32,207 bases of DNA, taken from contig CALKNI010000162.1 of NCBI GenBank assembly GCA_938091115.1, positions 1-32,207 of the forward strand, read 5' to 3'. Position numbers and translations under genes: made by a program. Shown here piece by piece: positions 8,261 to 17,387 of the stretch. Each line of letters starts with the position of its first letter. Within the stretch, counting starts at the first letter, position 1. The stretch comes from an uncultured Pirellulaceae bacterium. GTDB lineage: Bacteria; Planctomycetota; Planctomycetia; Pirellulales; Pirellulaceae. The notes beneath the pieces are model-generated. The model did no database searches. It was not told the origin of the DNA and saw nothing but the letters and a program-made list of their open reading frames with translations.

Positions 8261-10051
8261 ATGTCGTCAGACACAAGAACCGACCAAATGAAGACTTTGT
8301 CGCCAAAACGAAACACATCCAGCGCGACCACCGCGGCAGAACTCGCAGCAGAACAGCTGAAACATTTCCATATCGAACCAGACACCGAATACGGCCAAAC
8401 GCTATCGCGAGTCGTCGAACGCATGTACGAGTCTCAAGGCGATATCTCGCATCTCTGGCAGCTCACGCTTGAATCGATGAATTCGCTCGATCAGAATGAC
8501 CGAATTCAACGCTTCAACGCGAAAAAGTTTCTTTCATTCCAACTTGCAAAAATCCTCGACACGCTCCAGCACCCATTTCGCAAGAGCTATCAATCTCTAG
8601 GCTACAAATCGGAAACCATGGCGGCGAAAGGGCCCTACCCGGTTTTCGACAATGTTACCGCGCTCTTTTCCGCCACCCCCGTCATCACTCGCACGGCAAC
8701 CTACATCTACGCGTGTGCCGAGTGGATTGAGGACGCCTTCCGTGGCAAAGAGCTCATGCTGGAGATTTACTCGCGACTCTTAAACCCAACCAGCGTCTGC
8801 CTTGCCAATCACATTGTCGACCTTGAAGCAGGAGATTACGCGTCGGAGTACATGGCTTGGAACTTCAATAGCGGTATGGCTGCAATCGATTCAGCTCTGG
8901 CTCACCTCCTCGGACGCGATGACATTCTCATCACCAGCCGTAATATTTACGGAGGTGCCTACCAACTTATTCACGACTGGTACGCGAAAGACGGCAACCT
9001 CGAAATTTCAGTGGAGACCTTCGACGGCTATACAGCTGCCGAATTTGCCCCATTCCTTGCGTCCGTTCAGGAAAAGGACGCCGACCGCATCTCACAAGGG
9101 CGAAAGATTTATATCTATCTCGAATCCCCAAGCAACCCGCAGGGATACGTCCTTGATGTTGCCGGCATTTCAAAAATCGCTCACCAACAGGAACTTAAAG
9201 TCATTCTTGATGCGACCGTTGGCACACCCTTTCTCTACCGACCCTTGAATCGCAAGAATCCGGACGAAAGGCCTGACTTTGTGATTCATAGCTACACCAA
9301 AGATCTGAGCGGATGCGGCGCTGTGATCGCCGGTTGTGTGATTGGAAAAAACAACGAAATGTTTATCCCCAAAGGCCAATCTGTGGGCGGGCGATCCTGG
9401 GACGAAACAATGTTCTGGAATGTCTATTACATCAAAGGGGCGTTCCTTAACGCTGACGCCGCATTCGAAGTGATGCAAGGGATGAAAACGCTTACCGTGC
9501 GGATGCTCAGAAAGTGTATCAATACCCAAATCCTTGCAGACTTTCTGGATTCTCACGCGGATATCCAAGTCAACTGCAACGGTGTTCAAGGCAACGCCAA
9601 TTCAAACCTCAGAGAAGAAAATCTTTACCTTGGCCTGCCCGCTCCCTTATTCACTTTTGACATGGGCGATATCGAACGAGATGCCTTTCAGAGATTCTTC
9701 GACTCCCTTTCACCAACTTTCGGCCATATGATCAGTCTCGGACAATCGAACACGATCGTGAGCTGTCCGTCGCTGACAACGCATTCTGAATTAAACGAAG
9801 AAGCACTGGAAGATTCAGGCTTGACGCCGACCACGGTTCGCTGTGCCGTTGGAGACGAAGACCCCATCGACCTAATTAGGCATTTTGTCCACGCTGCCCG
9901 GGGGACGATCGACCTCGCCTGCCCCGGATACTCCGATGGCTTCATGAACGAAGCAGACACGCGGCAGATGATTCGAGATAGATATACGGCAACTCATTCT
10001 TCCCATGTTGAATCTCAACTTGAGCGATCCGGTGGAGAGCATTGGTTTTAA
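8261..10051 (+). CDS. Cys/Met-metabolism PLP-dependent enzyme with long N-terminal extension
   Basis: This is a fold-type I PLP enzyme of the trans-sulfuration family (cystathionine gamma-synthase, O-acetylhomoserine sulfhydrylase or methionine gamma-lyase type). The motifs appear in the family order: YSRLLNPTS (170-178), NSGMAAIDSAL (203-213), ESPSNPQG (288-295), the PLP-ring aspartate D317 in ILDATVGTP, and the Schiff-base lysine K347 in HSYTKDLSGCGAVIAG. At 596 residues it is about 200 longer than the usual 380-420. Residues 1-125 form an extra helical N-terminal region, and the C-terminal domain is also enlarged. GGAG lies 7 bases before the ATG. The exact substrate cannot be told from sequence. 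It follows the molybdopterin enzyme on the same strand after about 170 bases. Confidence 0.88.
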   Translation: MSSDTRTDQMKTLSPKRNTSSATTAAELAAEQLKHFHIEPDTEYGQTLSRVVERMYESQGDISHLWQLTLESMNSLDQNDRIQRFNAKKFLSFQLAKILDTLQHPFRKSYQSLGYKSETMAAKGPYPVFDNVTALFSATPVITRTATYIYACAEWIEDAFRGKELMLEIYSRLLNPTSVCLANHIVDLEAGDYASEYMAWNFNSGMAAIDSALAHLLGRDDILITSRNIYGGAYQLIHDWYAKDGNLEISVETFDGYTAAEFAPFLASVQEKDADRISQGRKIYIYLESPSNPQGYVLDVAGISKIAHQQELKVILDATVGTPFLYRPLNRKNPDERPDFVIHSYTKDLSGCGAVIAGCVIGKNNEMFIPKGQSVGGRSWDETMFWNVYYIKGAFLNADAAFEVMQGMKTLTVRMLRKCINTQILADFLDSHADIQVNCNGVQGNANSNLREENLYLGLPAPLFTFDMGDIERDAFQRFFDSLSPTFGHMISLGQSNTIVSCPSLTTHSELNEEALEDSGLTPTTVRCAVGDEDPIDLIRHFVHAARGTIDLACPGYSDGFMNEADTRQMIRDRYTATHSSHVESQLERSGGEHWF

Positions 10052-10264
10052 TCACCCCAGCCATTGCCGCCGGTTAATCAAAACCACAAATTCACCAAAT
10101 TAGAGGTGGCGATTCACAACCAACGCTTGTCTAATTCATTGCCGATCTGAAATTCATCGTATTGTTTTGCGTGAACGAACCCCGACGCATTTGCGTAACA
10201 CTCACGGTATTGAGCCGTGCGAGAAACTATCCCGTCCCCATTTCTGTTTTGCAAGAGGATTGCT

Positions 10265-10546
10265 ATGTCTCCCGATGAAAGCCCGGAAGAACTTACATCC
10301 TTAGTTCACGTACCAACCGAAGCAGAGGCCGCACCGATTGTTGACGCCTTAAAGGCGGCGGGCATCTCCGCAACAATGACCGGCGGTTTCACTGCTGGCT
10401 TCATTGCCGAAGCACCCGGGGACATCTCGATTCAAATCTTCAAGCGGGATGAAGCTGCAGCTTCAGAGATTGTAAAAAACTTCAAGGCTGACAATGCTGC
10501 CATCGATTGGGATCAAGTTGACGTGGGCGAACCGGAGGACGAGTGA
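10265..10546 (+). CDS. DUF2007-family small protein
   Basis: The 93-residue soluble protein has the alpha-beta pattern LVHVPTEAEAAPIVDALKAAGISATMTGG...ISIQIFKRDEAAASEIV, typical of DUF2007 (putative signal-transducing proteins with a ferredoxin-like fold). The C-terminus is acidic (DVGEPEDE). AGAGGA lies 5 bases before the ATG at 10265, which decides the start over an upstream in-frame codon at 10217. It is convergent with fabF. Its role is unknown. Confidence 0.82.
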   Translation: MSPDESPEELTSLVHVPTEAEAAPIVDALKAAGISATMTGGFTAGFIAEAPGDISIQIFKRDEAAASEIVKNFKADNAAIDWDQVDVGEPEDE

Positions 10547-10667
10547 TTCCCTAATTCCAACTCCTGCTCAGCCTGAAGGAGGGCAGGGGAGGCTTGAAGA
10601 ACACCGAGGTACCGATTACTGCCTCAGACCTAGTTCGAACGGTGAATTTCAAACAACATTCGAAAAA

Positions 10668-11912
10668 TCACTCGCTGAACTTCCGAACAATGATCGATGC
10701 GTTGTGGCCACCAAACCCAAAACTGTTACTCATTGCATAGGTAATTTCACGTTCTTTGGGAACATTCGGCGTGTAGTCCAAATCGCAATCAGGATCAGGG
10801 TTGGTCAGATTAATCGTTGGGGGAATAATTCCTTTCTGAAGCGCCTTGATCGATACGATCAGTTCGATCCCGCCACTCGCCCCTAAGGAATGGCCCAACT
10901 GACTCTTCGTGCTACTGATGCTCAGATTGTAAGCGTGCTCTCCAAAAATGGTTTTCACCGCACGCGTCTCTGCCTTATCTCCCAAGGGAGTACTGGTCCC
11001 ATGGGCGTTGATATAATCGATCTCGCTCGGTTCTAATCCTGCATCTTGCAAGGCCATTTGCATAGCCATCGCAGCACCCGACCCGGTATCGTCGGGCGAA
11101 GTGATATGGCCAGCATCACAAGAGGTTCCAAATCCAACCACCTCAGCAAGAATGTTGGCACCCCGCGACTTGGCATGCTCCAACTCTTCAAAAATAAGTA
11201 CCCCAGCGCCTTCGGAAAACACAAAACCATCTCGGCCCGCATCAAACGGACGACTCACCGTTGCCGGGTCCTCTTTTGAATACGATAGAGCTTTCATGTT
11301 GGCGAATGCAGACATCGCCAAACGACTTAACGCAGCCTCAGTGCCTCCGGTAACCGCGAGATCACAAACGTTGGAACGAACCAACTCCCAGGCGTTACCC
11401 ATCGCATTGGTCGCACTCGCGCAAGCAGTTGCAACACTGTAATTGGGCCCGCGCAACCCATGCCGGATTGCAATATTTCCACCACCAGCGTTCAGCATTA
11501 GCTTGGGAATCGTCATTGGAGAAACGCGGCTGGGGCCCTTCTGAACCAAGCGGGTCATCTGCTCTGATATGGTGGTCATTCCACCAATTCCAGAACCCAG
11601 AATGCAACCATAACGTGCTGCATTTTCACTCCCAACAGGATCAAACCCCGAATTCTCAAAGGCGCTGGCCGCGGCCACCATCGCAAACTGGGAGTACCGG
11701 TCTATCTTGTTGGCTTCTTTTTGGCCAATTATTTCGTTCGCGTTCCAATCGTAAACATCACCGCCGATTTGGACTTTGATGTCGTCAACCTCGAACAGTT
11801 TGATTCGATGGATTCCACTTTCACCGTTCAAAATCCTGTCCCAACAATCGTCTACATCACAACTGAGTGAATTGACTAATCCCCATCCAGTAATGACCAC
11901 ACGTCGCGCCAT
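10668..11912 (-). CDS. fabF: Beta-ketoacyl-[acyl-carrier-protein] synthase II
   Basis: This condensing enzyme elongates acyl-ACP with malonyl-ACP in fatty-acid synthesis. The catalytic residues are all present: nucleophile C164 in TACASATNAMG, H304 in NAHGTSTPLGD, K336 in STKSQLGH and H341, with the C-terminal NSFGFGGHNA loop at 396-405. The 414-residue length matches the family. The ATG at 11910-11912 is chosen because GGAG lies 8 bases upstream and MARRVVITGWG is the normal N-terminus; an upstream ATG at 11963 would add 17 unconserved residues. It is the last gene of the fabD-fabG-acpP-fabF group, but a hairpin separates it from acpP, so it may be expressed at a lower level or from its own promoter. 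Confidence 0.96.
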   Translation of the reverse strand: MARRVVITGWGLVNSLSCDVDDCWDRILNGESGIHRIKLFEVDDIKVQIGGDVYDWNANEIIGQKEANKIDRYSQFAMVAAASAFENSGFDPVGSENAARYGCILGSGIGGMTTISEQMTRLVQKGPSRVSPMTIPKLMLNAGGGNIAIRHGLRGPNYSVATACASATNAMGNAWELVRSNVCDLAVTGGTEAALSRLAMSAFANMKALSYSKEDPATVSRPFDAGRDGFVFSEGAGVLIFEELEHAKSRGANILAEVVGFGTSCDAGHITSPDDTGSGAAMAMQMALQDAGLEPSEIDYINAHGTSTPLGDKAETRAVKTIFGEHAYNLSISSTKSQLGHSLGASGGIELIVSIKALQKGIIPPTINLTNPDPDCDLDYTPNVPKEREITYAMSNSFGFGGHNASIIVRKFSE

Positions 11913-12083
11913 GAAACTAACTCCGAATTCCCTGCTGTTATTTTCGTTTGAAAACTCAACCATTTAGTTTTTGGCGAGTTCATGAGTTCATTTAACTCAA
12001 AGATAATTCTATTGAGCTTGCCGCTGGATTCGATTCACGAAGAACCAAAGCAAAGCCGCCAACATCTCGCGGAGAAACTGAAC

Positions 12084-12123
12084 CTAAAAAATAACCGCAG
12101 GATAACTAAATGCCATCCTGCGG
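12084..12123 (-). terminator. Terminator-like hairpin between acpP and fabF
   Basis: A perfect 9-base inverted repeat (CCGCAGGAT at 12095-12103, ATCCTGCGG at 12115-12123) is followed on the minus strand by TTATTTTTTAGG. It lies about 55 bases after the acpP stop codon. The shape is that of an intrinsic terminator or attenuator inside the fab group. On the plus strand the hairpin is followed by ATTGTTTT, so it could also work weakly in the other direction. Confidence 0.65.
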
Positions 12124-12175
12124 ATTGTTTTAAAGACCGTCTCGCGACGAATCAATTCAATTTCAGCATCTTCAA

Positions 12176-12418
12176 CTAAGCTGTCGCAGAAGAGCTCTCG
12201 ATATGACTAATCGCTTCACCGACCGTCTGAATTTTCTCTGCAGACTCGTCAGGAATGTTGATATCAAATTCCTCTTCAAGCTCCATCACCAACTCGACAG
12301 TGTCGAGCGAATCTGCTCCGAGGTCATTGACGAAATTCGACTCTCGTTTAATTTTGTCTTTCTCGACGCCAAGTTGCTCAGCAACAATGTTGACGACGCG
12401 TTCTTCGACCGATGACAT
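12176..12418 (-). CDS. acpP: Acyl carrier protein
   Basis: The 80-residue acidic helical protein carries growing acyl chains in fatty-acid synthesis. The phosphopantetheine attachment serine is S37 in [13 protein letters not shown], and helix III ends in [21 protein letters not shown]. Length and composition are those of housekeeping ACP. A near-consensus AAGGAGG site lies 7 bases before the ATG, the strongest in the window, which fits the very high expression expected of ACP. It sits between fabG (about 210 bases upstream) and fabF on the same strand. Confidence 0.97.
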   Translation of the reverse strand: MSSVEERVVNIVAEQLGVEKDKIKRESNFVNDLGADSLDTVELVMELEEEFDINIPDESAEKIQTVGEAISHIESSSATA

Positions 12419-12627
12419 ATATCGGCCTCCTTCTAAAAAATTACCTTGCGGAAAACTGTTAACGTTGATTACTCATCTCAGCCCTCAACAGTTCGCAATC
12501 AAAGCGAAAACGTCTCGGTGGCAACATGAACAACGGCAATAAGATAGAGGATTCCGACAAAAAGGGTCAAGGCAACATCTCGAGAATCCCACTTTTTTAG
12601 CCTTAAAATTCGTTATTTCCGTCGAGT

Positions 12628-13389
12628 TTAGGCTGTCATTCCCCCATCGACAGTCAGAACTTGCCCAGTTACGTAAGATGCAGCAGGACTCGCTAAAAAT
12701 AGAACACAAGCGGCAACGTCGTCCGGAGTGCCGATTCGATTGGCTGGAATCCGCTTTTTTACCTCGCCTAGGATCACATCTCCGAGTTTTTCGGTCATTT
12801 CGCTCTCGATAAACCCCGGGGCCACAGCGTTTACGGTGACCTTTCGTTTGCCCAGTTCCTTAGCAAGACTGCGGGTCATCCCGATCACTCCTGCCTTGGA
12901 AGCGGAGTAGTTGGTCTGACCCGCGTTTCCAATTAAGCCCGAAACGCTCGAAATGTTGATGATCCGACCATAACGAGAACGCATCATGCGCTGGGATGCC
13001 GCTCGCGTAAACAAAAATGTTCCTCTCAAGTTAACCGCAATCACGTCATCCCACTGCTCATCGGTCATCATCGGCATCAACGTGTCACGCGTAATCCCCG
13101 CATTGTTGACCAAAATATCAAGCTTGCCCCACTCGGTCGAGACTTTTTCGACGATCTCTTCAATCGCCTCTTTTTGACTGACGTCAGCTGCCATTACCTC
13201 TGCGGCACCACCCGCCTCTTCAATCAAACGCGCCGTCTCGGCCAGCTTTTCAGCATTTCGTGCTACCAAAGCAACACGGGCACCAGCTCCTGCTAAAGCG
13301 ATAGCCATCGAGCGGCCCAACCCTTGAGATGCTCCCGTAACAATGGCATTTTGCCCAGAAAGATCAACCTTCATCGATTCCAAACTCAT
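12628..13389 (-). CDS. fabG: 3-oxoacyl-[acyl-carrier-protein] reductase
   Basis: This is the NADPH-dependent SDR that reduces 3-ketoacyl-ACP. The cofactor motif TGASQGLG is at 18-25, NNAG at 95-98, and the catalytic set is N120, S148 (in NISSVSG), Y161 and K165 (in NYSASK). The C-terminal region [21 protein letters not shown] is typical of FabG. The 253-residue length is normal apart from about six extra N-terminal residues. GAGGA lies 5-6 bases before the ATG. Its position between fabD and acpP supports the specific assignment over other SDRs. Confidence 0.96.
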   Translation of the reverse strand: MSLESMKVDLSGQNAIVTGASQGLGRSMAIALAGAGARVALVARNAEKLAETARLIEEAGGAAEVMAADVSQKEAIEEIVEKVSTEWGKLDILVNNAGITRDTLMPMMTDEQWDDVIAVNLRGTFLFTRAASQRMMRSRYGRIINISSVSGLIGNAGQTNYSASKAGVIGMTRSLAKELGKRKVTVNAVAPGFIESEMTEKLGDVILGEVKKRIPANRIGTPDDVAACVLFLASPAASYVTGQVLTVDGGMTA

Positions 13390-13448
13390 TTGTTCCTCAA
13401 ATTTCTCTTACAAAAATTACTTGTGTCTGCTTGACGCACTAATCCGAT

Positions 13449-14360
13449 TTAATCCAGCACGCCGTAACATTTAGTCTTTCGGTTAATTCGTTTCATCAGG
13501 CTTCTCAGAACACGGCCTACGCCGACTTCATAAAACTCATCGAACCCGTCTTCCAACATTCGTTCAATTGAATCCTGCCACAGAACGGGAGCACAAACCT
13601 GCTTCACCAACTGATCCTTAAACTCAGCTGGATCGGTATGAGGACAGGCATCCACATTAGAATATACCGGTAAACGTGTCGGCTGTATTTCGACTTGTGT
13701 TAGCGCTTCAGAAATTTTCCCGACCGCCGATTCCATGACGGGAGTATGAAATGCTCCAGCGACAGCCAAAGGGACTGATTTCATGGCTCCCGCCGCGTCT
13801 GCTACCGACGGAACTCGCTCGCAACTGGCCAGACCACCGGAAACAGCAATATTTCCCTTGCAAAGGAGATTAGCAATTTGCAAAACTTCCCCGTCTACCC
13901 GCGCTTCATCACATACCTTTTGCGTTTGCTCTCGATCAAGCCCCAGAACGCTAACCATAGAGCTAGGCGTCTCATCAGCTGCTTCTTGCATTGCCTGGCC
14001 ACGCTTTTGAACCAACTGAAGCCCGTCTTCAAAACTCATCCCGCCAGCAAATGCCAAGGCCGTATACTCACCGAGGCTTAGACCGGCCGCGCCTTCACAA
14101 TTCTGAAAAACATCTGGCTTTTCAATTTTTAGTTTCTCTAAAACCGCCATGCTACTGACGTACAAGGCAGGCTGACTAATGACGGTCGAATTAAGCTTTT
14201 CCGCGGGGCCATTAAAGCAAATATCCGCCAAATCGTAGCCTAACTGTTCAGCCGCCCGCTTGAATAACTCACTGGCCGCTGGCAACTCGTCGCAGAGTTC
14301 CCGCGCCATTCCAACTGTCTGAGCTCCCTGGCCGGGAAATAAAAAAGCAATCTTGGTCAA
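13449..14360 (-). CDS. fabD: Malonyl-CoA:ACP transacylase
   Basis: The enzyme moves malonyl groups from CoA to ACP, feeding fabF. The opening IAFLFPGQGAQTVGM, the nucleophile S95 in GLSLGEYTAL, R120 in VQKRGQAMQ and H205 in AGAFHTPVM give the full active site. The 303-residue length is typical. The start is a TTG at 14358-14360 preceded by GAGGTG about five bases upstream; an overlapping ATG is out of frame and stops at once. A 59-base gap leads to fabG. No fabH or plsX lies upstream, so this fab group begins with fabD; the promoter should be in 14361-14635. Confidence 0.95.
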   Translation of the reverse strand: MTKIAFLFPGQGAQTVGMARELCDELPAASELFKRAAEQLGYDLADICFNGPAEKLNSTVISQPALYVSSMAVLEKLKIEKPDVFQNCEGAAGLSLGEYTALAFAGGMSFEDGLQLVQKRGQAMQEAADETPSSMVSVLGLDREQTQKVCDEARVDGEVLQIANLLCKGNIAVSGGLASCERVPSVADAAGAMKSVPLAVAGAFHTPVMESAVGKISEALTQVEIQPTRLPVYSNVDACPHTDPAEFKDQLVKQVCAPVLWQDSIERMLEDGFDEFYEVGVGRVLRSLMKRINRKTKCYGVLD

Positions 14361-14635
14361 TGCATCACCTCATTGAAGTTTTTGTTGATCCGTCAATCTA
14401 AGAACCGTAGATTTTGGTGTCAACGACGGGCGAGGTCTCAATTGCCGCCCCATCCACCAACTTCGTCACTTGACGTTAAAAATTTCCGAATAAAACAGGC
14501 AGAGCAGCAAAATTACTTACCACTGTGCCTGCCCGGTGCACCCGAAAGGCTCAGAACCAATCCGTCAATGTCACGTTGCCGTTAATAATTCACAATCGAA
14601 GATCATCAATGGCCACCAGTGAGTGCCTCGCTCAA

Positions 14636-15646
14636 CTAAAAAATCCCGTTTTCCGGGGGAATCTCATATTTCATATGCGCGAACGCCTTCGCGGTCGCAA
14701 CCCTGCCCCGAGGGGTTCTCAAGATCAATTCACTTCTTAACAAAAACGGCTCAACCTCATCGGCAAGAGTATCTGACACTGTATTCATCGTCGCAGCGAT
14801 CGTACCAATTCCCGTTGGACCTCCCATGCAAACACGAATCAACGTATCGAGGTATCTCCGATCCTGTCGATCCAATCCGAGCGTATCAATCTCGGCCATT
14901 TGTAATGCCGCACGAGCTACCTCCACTGTAATCTCTCCTGCAGCTCGGCTCTGGGCAAAATCGCGCACCCATCGCAAGCGGTTGTTGGCAACCCGCGGCG
15001 TGCTGCGACTGCGCAACGCGACTTCACTCGCGGCATCATCGGAAATACCCACGTTTAATTTGCTCGCATTACGACGAACAATTTCCGTCAAATCATCGTC
15101 GTCGTAAAACTCTAAATGCTCTCGTATCTGAAAACGATCGCGTAATGGACCAGTCAACATCCCCGCCCGAGTGGTCGCGCCGATTAAGGTAAATGGCTGC
15201 AACTTCATATTGTGAGTTCGCGCGTTGATCCCCTCACCAAGAATTAGGTCAATTCGAAAGTCCTCCATTGCCGTATAGAGATATTCCTCCACTGACTTGG
15301 GAATCCGATGAATCTCATCAATAAACAAAACCTGCTTCGCCTGGAGGTTAGTCAAACTAGGAACGAGATCCTTGGGAGCCTTCAGACTGGGGCCTGATAA
15401 AAAATCAACCGGCACTTCCATTTCCAGCGGGATGCAATGAGCAAATGTTGTCTTGCCAAGCCCGGGAGGACCATCAAACAAAACGTGGCCAAGGACATCA
15501 CTCCGCTGCCGCGCAGCTTCAATTGCAATCTGCAACCGTGCGATTACGTCCCGCTGACCGACCATATCGGCCATTCGCGAGGGACGTAGGCTAGGGTCAT
15601 CCTCTTCAGGCACTGGATTGTTTGAAAGAATGGGTTCTCGGGTCAT
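14636..15646 (-). CDS. ruvB: Holliday junction branch-migration helicase RuvB
   Basis: RuvB is the AAA+ motor that drives branch migration with RuvA at recombination junctions. Walker A GPPGLGKT is at 59-66, Walker B LFIDE at 107-111, sensor 1 GATTR at 156-160, and the arginine-finger region GPLRDRF follows. The C-terminal winged-helix part with STPRVANNRLRWVRDF and the GGPTGIGTIAATM stretch is RuvB-specific. The 336-residue length is normal. The segment around 72-95 is more diverged than usual. There is no clear ribosome site before the ATG. ruvA and ruvC are not adjacent. It is divergent from the regulator gene at 15927. Confidence 0.94.
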   Translation of the reverse strand: MTREPILSNNPVPEEDDPSLRPSRMADMVGQRDVIARLQIAIEAARQRSDVLGHVLFDGPPGLGKTTFAHCIPLEMEVPVDFLSGPSLKAPKDLVPSLTNLQAKQVLFIDEIHRIPKSVEEYLYTAMEDFRIDLILGEGINARTHNMKLQPFTLIGATTRAGMLTGPLRDRFQIREHLEFYDDDDLTEIVRRNASKLNVGISDDAASEVALRSRSTPRVANNRLRWVRDFAQSRAAGEITVEVARAALQMAEIDTLGLDRQDRRYLDTLIRVCMGGPTGIGTIAATMNTVSDTLADEVEPFLLRSELILRTPRGRVATAKAFAHMKYEIPPENGIF

Positions 15647-15926
15647 ACATTTCGGTTGGGTAAAATTTTCAAAACAGTGCGGCTAATCTCTACCAATTCT
15701 ACAAGATCAGCCCAGGCTAAATATAACGGTCAGATGACGTTTTCTATAGTTCAATCGGCCAGCCTGAATCGCACATTCGAATTTAATCTTTGGTTTCTCG
15801 AAAAAACGCTGGCTGGGTGGTATGAAATTTGAACCCACCACTCGGTTTAAGCTAAGTTATATAAGGTCAGTTCGACCGCTGCCTGCGCTGACGGAGCTAC
15901 GAATTTTACGACGATTTATCACGACT

Positions 15927-17387
15927 ATGGCAAACTCCAAACCTTCACCTCGCATACTTAACCGAGCGTTTGACCGCGCTGTCTCGCCTGTTTACCTCGT
16001 CAGTATCGACTTTGAAATCACCTATGCCAATCCAGCCTGTGGGCAATGGTGCGAAACAGACTTAGAGCAGATTCTCGGAGAGAAGTGTGTTTTTTCGAGC
16101 CAGGCTTCAGGTGGCCCTGAGAACAAAATCAATGGCCTCTGCCCGCCACCATCTCACTTCGAGCCCAACACTCCGCTGTCAGCTCCCTCGCGAGTCTTTA
16201 CTCCCTCTGCGATTGACGAAAACAACCAAACAACCTGGAAATTCGCCTCGACCTTCCCCCTGAAAAATGCTGATAAAAAACTACTAGGCTTACTCGTTAT
16301 CTGTGCCCCGCACACTTTTAATTCACCACCGGATCCCCAACCAGAGTCTTCCAACTTCTTACCAGAAACACTTCACACTCAACTTGCCGCCATCCGAGCA
16401 CGCTCCGAGCACACCCATTCTCTCGAAAGTATGGTTGGATCCAGTTCGTTCTCAAAACAATGCCTTAAACGGGTAACCGCCGCAATTCAATGCGATGCTG
16501 ATCTACTCATTACGGGACCACCGGGAAGCGGAAAGGAGCACATCGCGAGAGTCATCCACACTGCCCGGAACCCCAATCGGCACATCGATCTCCTCCCGAT
16601 CCACTGTGCAATTGCAGATCAAAAACTAATTCAACAACGCATCAAGGAAATCACCAGCGAGCTGCCCAACAGCGGGAAGCTCTCCAATTCACAAACCTGG
16701 CTTCTTCTCCTTGACGTCGATCGCCTGGAACAAACTGCTCAGAGCGAACTCCTGGGCTTCTTACAACTCCCAGACTTTCCCTTGAGAACCATTGGCACTT
16801 CATCGTTGTCGCAGATGGAACTAACCACTTCCACTCAGTTCTCCTCTGAATTAGCGAATCAACTCGGCGTCATGGTCATCAACATGAATCCACTCTCCGA
16901 AAGAGTTGAAGATATTCCGCTGCTGTCTCAAGCACTGCTTGAACGAAACAACAACAATCGCAAGAACCAACTCACTGGGTTTTCCGACGAGACGCTTCAG
17001 CTTTTGCTCGAATTCAATTGGCCTAAAAATATTGACCAACTAAACCGAACCATTCAACTGGCTGCTCTCAATGCTGACTCCACTCTCATCCACCCCAGGG
17101 ACTTGCCGGATGAATTCACACAATCCTTGAAAGCGATGCGTATCGGCAGATCTAAAGAAACAAAGATTGACCTAGATGCATTCTTGAGAGACGTTGAAGA
17201 AGAACTAATCACCCGAGCAATGAGGGAATCGAAAGGCAATAAAGCTAAGGCTGCTTCGCTGCTTGGAATCAGTCGCCCCAAACTGCTCCGCCGGCTACAG
17301 AATTTTGACACCCCTCCGAAACCTGTAGACCACTATCCCGGTTCAACTGATGAAATCGACTCTTCGGCATTCGAGGAACTCGAATGA
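15927..17387 (+). CDS. Degenerate NtrC-like regulator: PAS, AAA+ and Fis-type HTH
   Basis: The protein has the architecture of a sigma-54 activator but lacks its working parts. Residues about 15-50 resemble a PAS domain (SPVYLVSIDFEITYANPACGQW). The AAA+ domain keeps a Walker A, GPPGSGKE (197-204), and the family stretch NMNPLSERVEDIPLL. It has no GAFTGA loop, Walker B reads LLLLDVD so the catalytic Glu is lost, and the FRxDLYYRL arginine-finger segment is FSSELANQL. The Fis-type HTH (about 427-456, KGNKAKAASLLGISRPKLLRRL) is intact. It should bind DNA and perhaps ATP, but it is unlikely to remodel sigma-54 polymerase. Start is uncertain: an ATG at 15822 would add 35 Arg-rich residues. The stop overlaps the next start. 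Confidence 0.85.
   Translation: MANSKPSPRILNRAFDRAVSPVYLVSIDFEITYANPACGQWCETDLEQILGEKCVFSSQASGGPENKINGLCPPPSHFEPNTPLSAPSRVFTPSAIDENNQTTWKFASTFPLKNADKKLLGLLVICAPHTFNSPPDPQPESSNFLPETLHTQLAAIRARSEHTHSLESMVGSSSFSKQCLKRVTAAIQCDADLLITGPPGSGKEHIARVIHTARNPNRHIDLLPIHCAIADQKLIQQRIKEITSELPNSGKLSNSQTWLLLLDVDRLEQTAQSELLGFLQLPDFPLRTIGTSSLSQMELTTSTQFSSELANQLGVMVINMNPLSERVEDIPLLSQALLERNNNNRKNQLTGFSDETLQLLLEFNWPKNIDQLNRTIQLAALNADSTLIHPRDLPDEFTQSLKAMRIGRSKETKIDLDAFLRDVEEELITRAMRESKGNKAKAASLLGISRPKLLRRLQNFDTPPKPVDHYPGSTDEIDSSAFEELE

Noticed and set aside
8125-8472. Plus-strand frame overlapping the PLP enzyme start
   Set aside because: It is in a different frame from a strong gene with a clear ribosome site, and its translation looks random.
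10560-10595. Possible terminator between the DUF2007 gene and fabF
   Set aside because: The arms around CTCCTGC and GCAGGGGAG pair imperfectly and no T-tract follows on either strand.
11429-11779. Plus-strand frame opposite fabF
   Set aside because: It is a shadow of fabF; the His/Ser/Trp-rich product has no coding character.
12526-12600. 24-codon plus-strand frame between acpP and fabG
   Set aside because: There is no ribosome site, it is antisense to the fab transcript, and the length is within chance.
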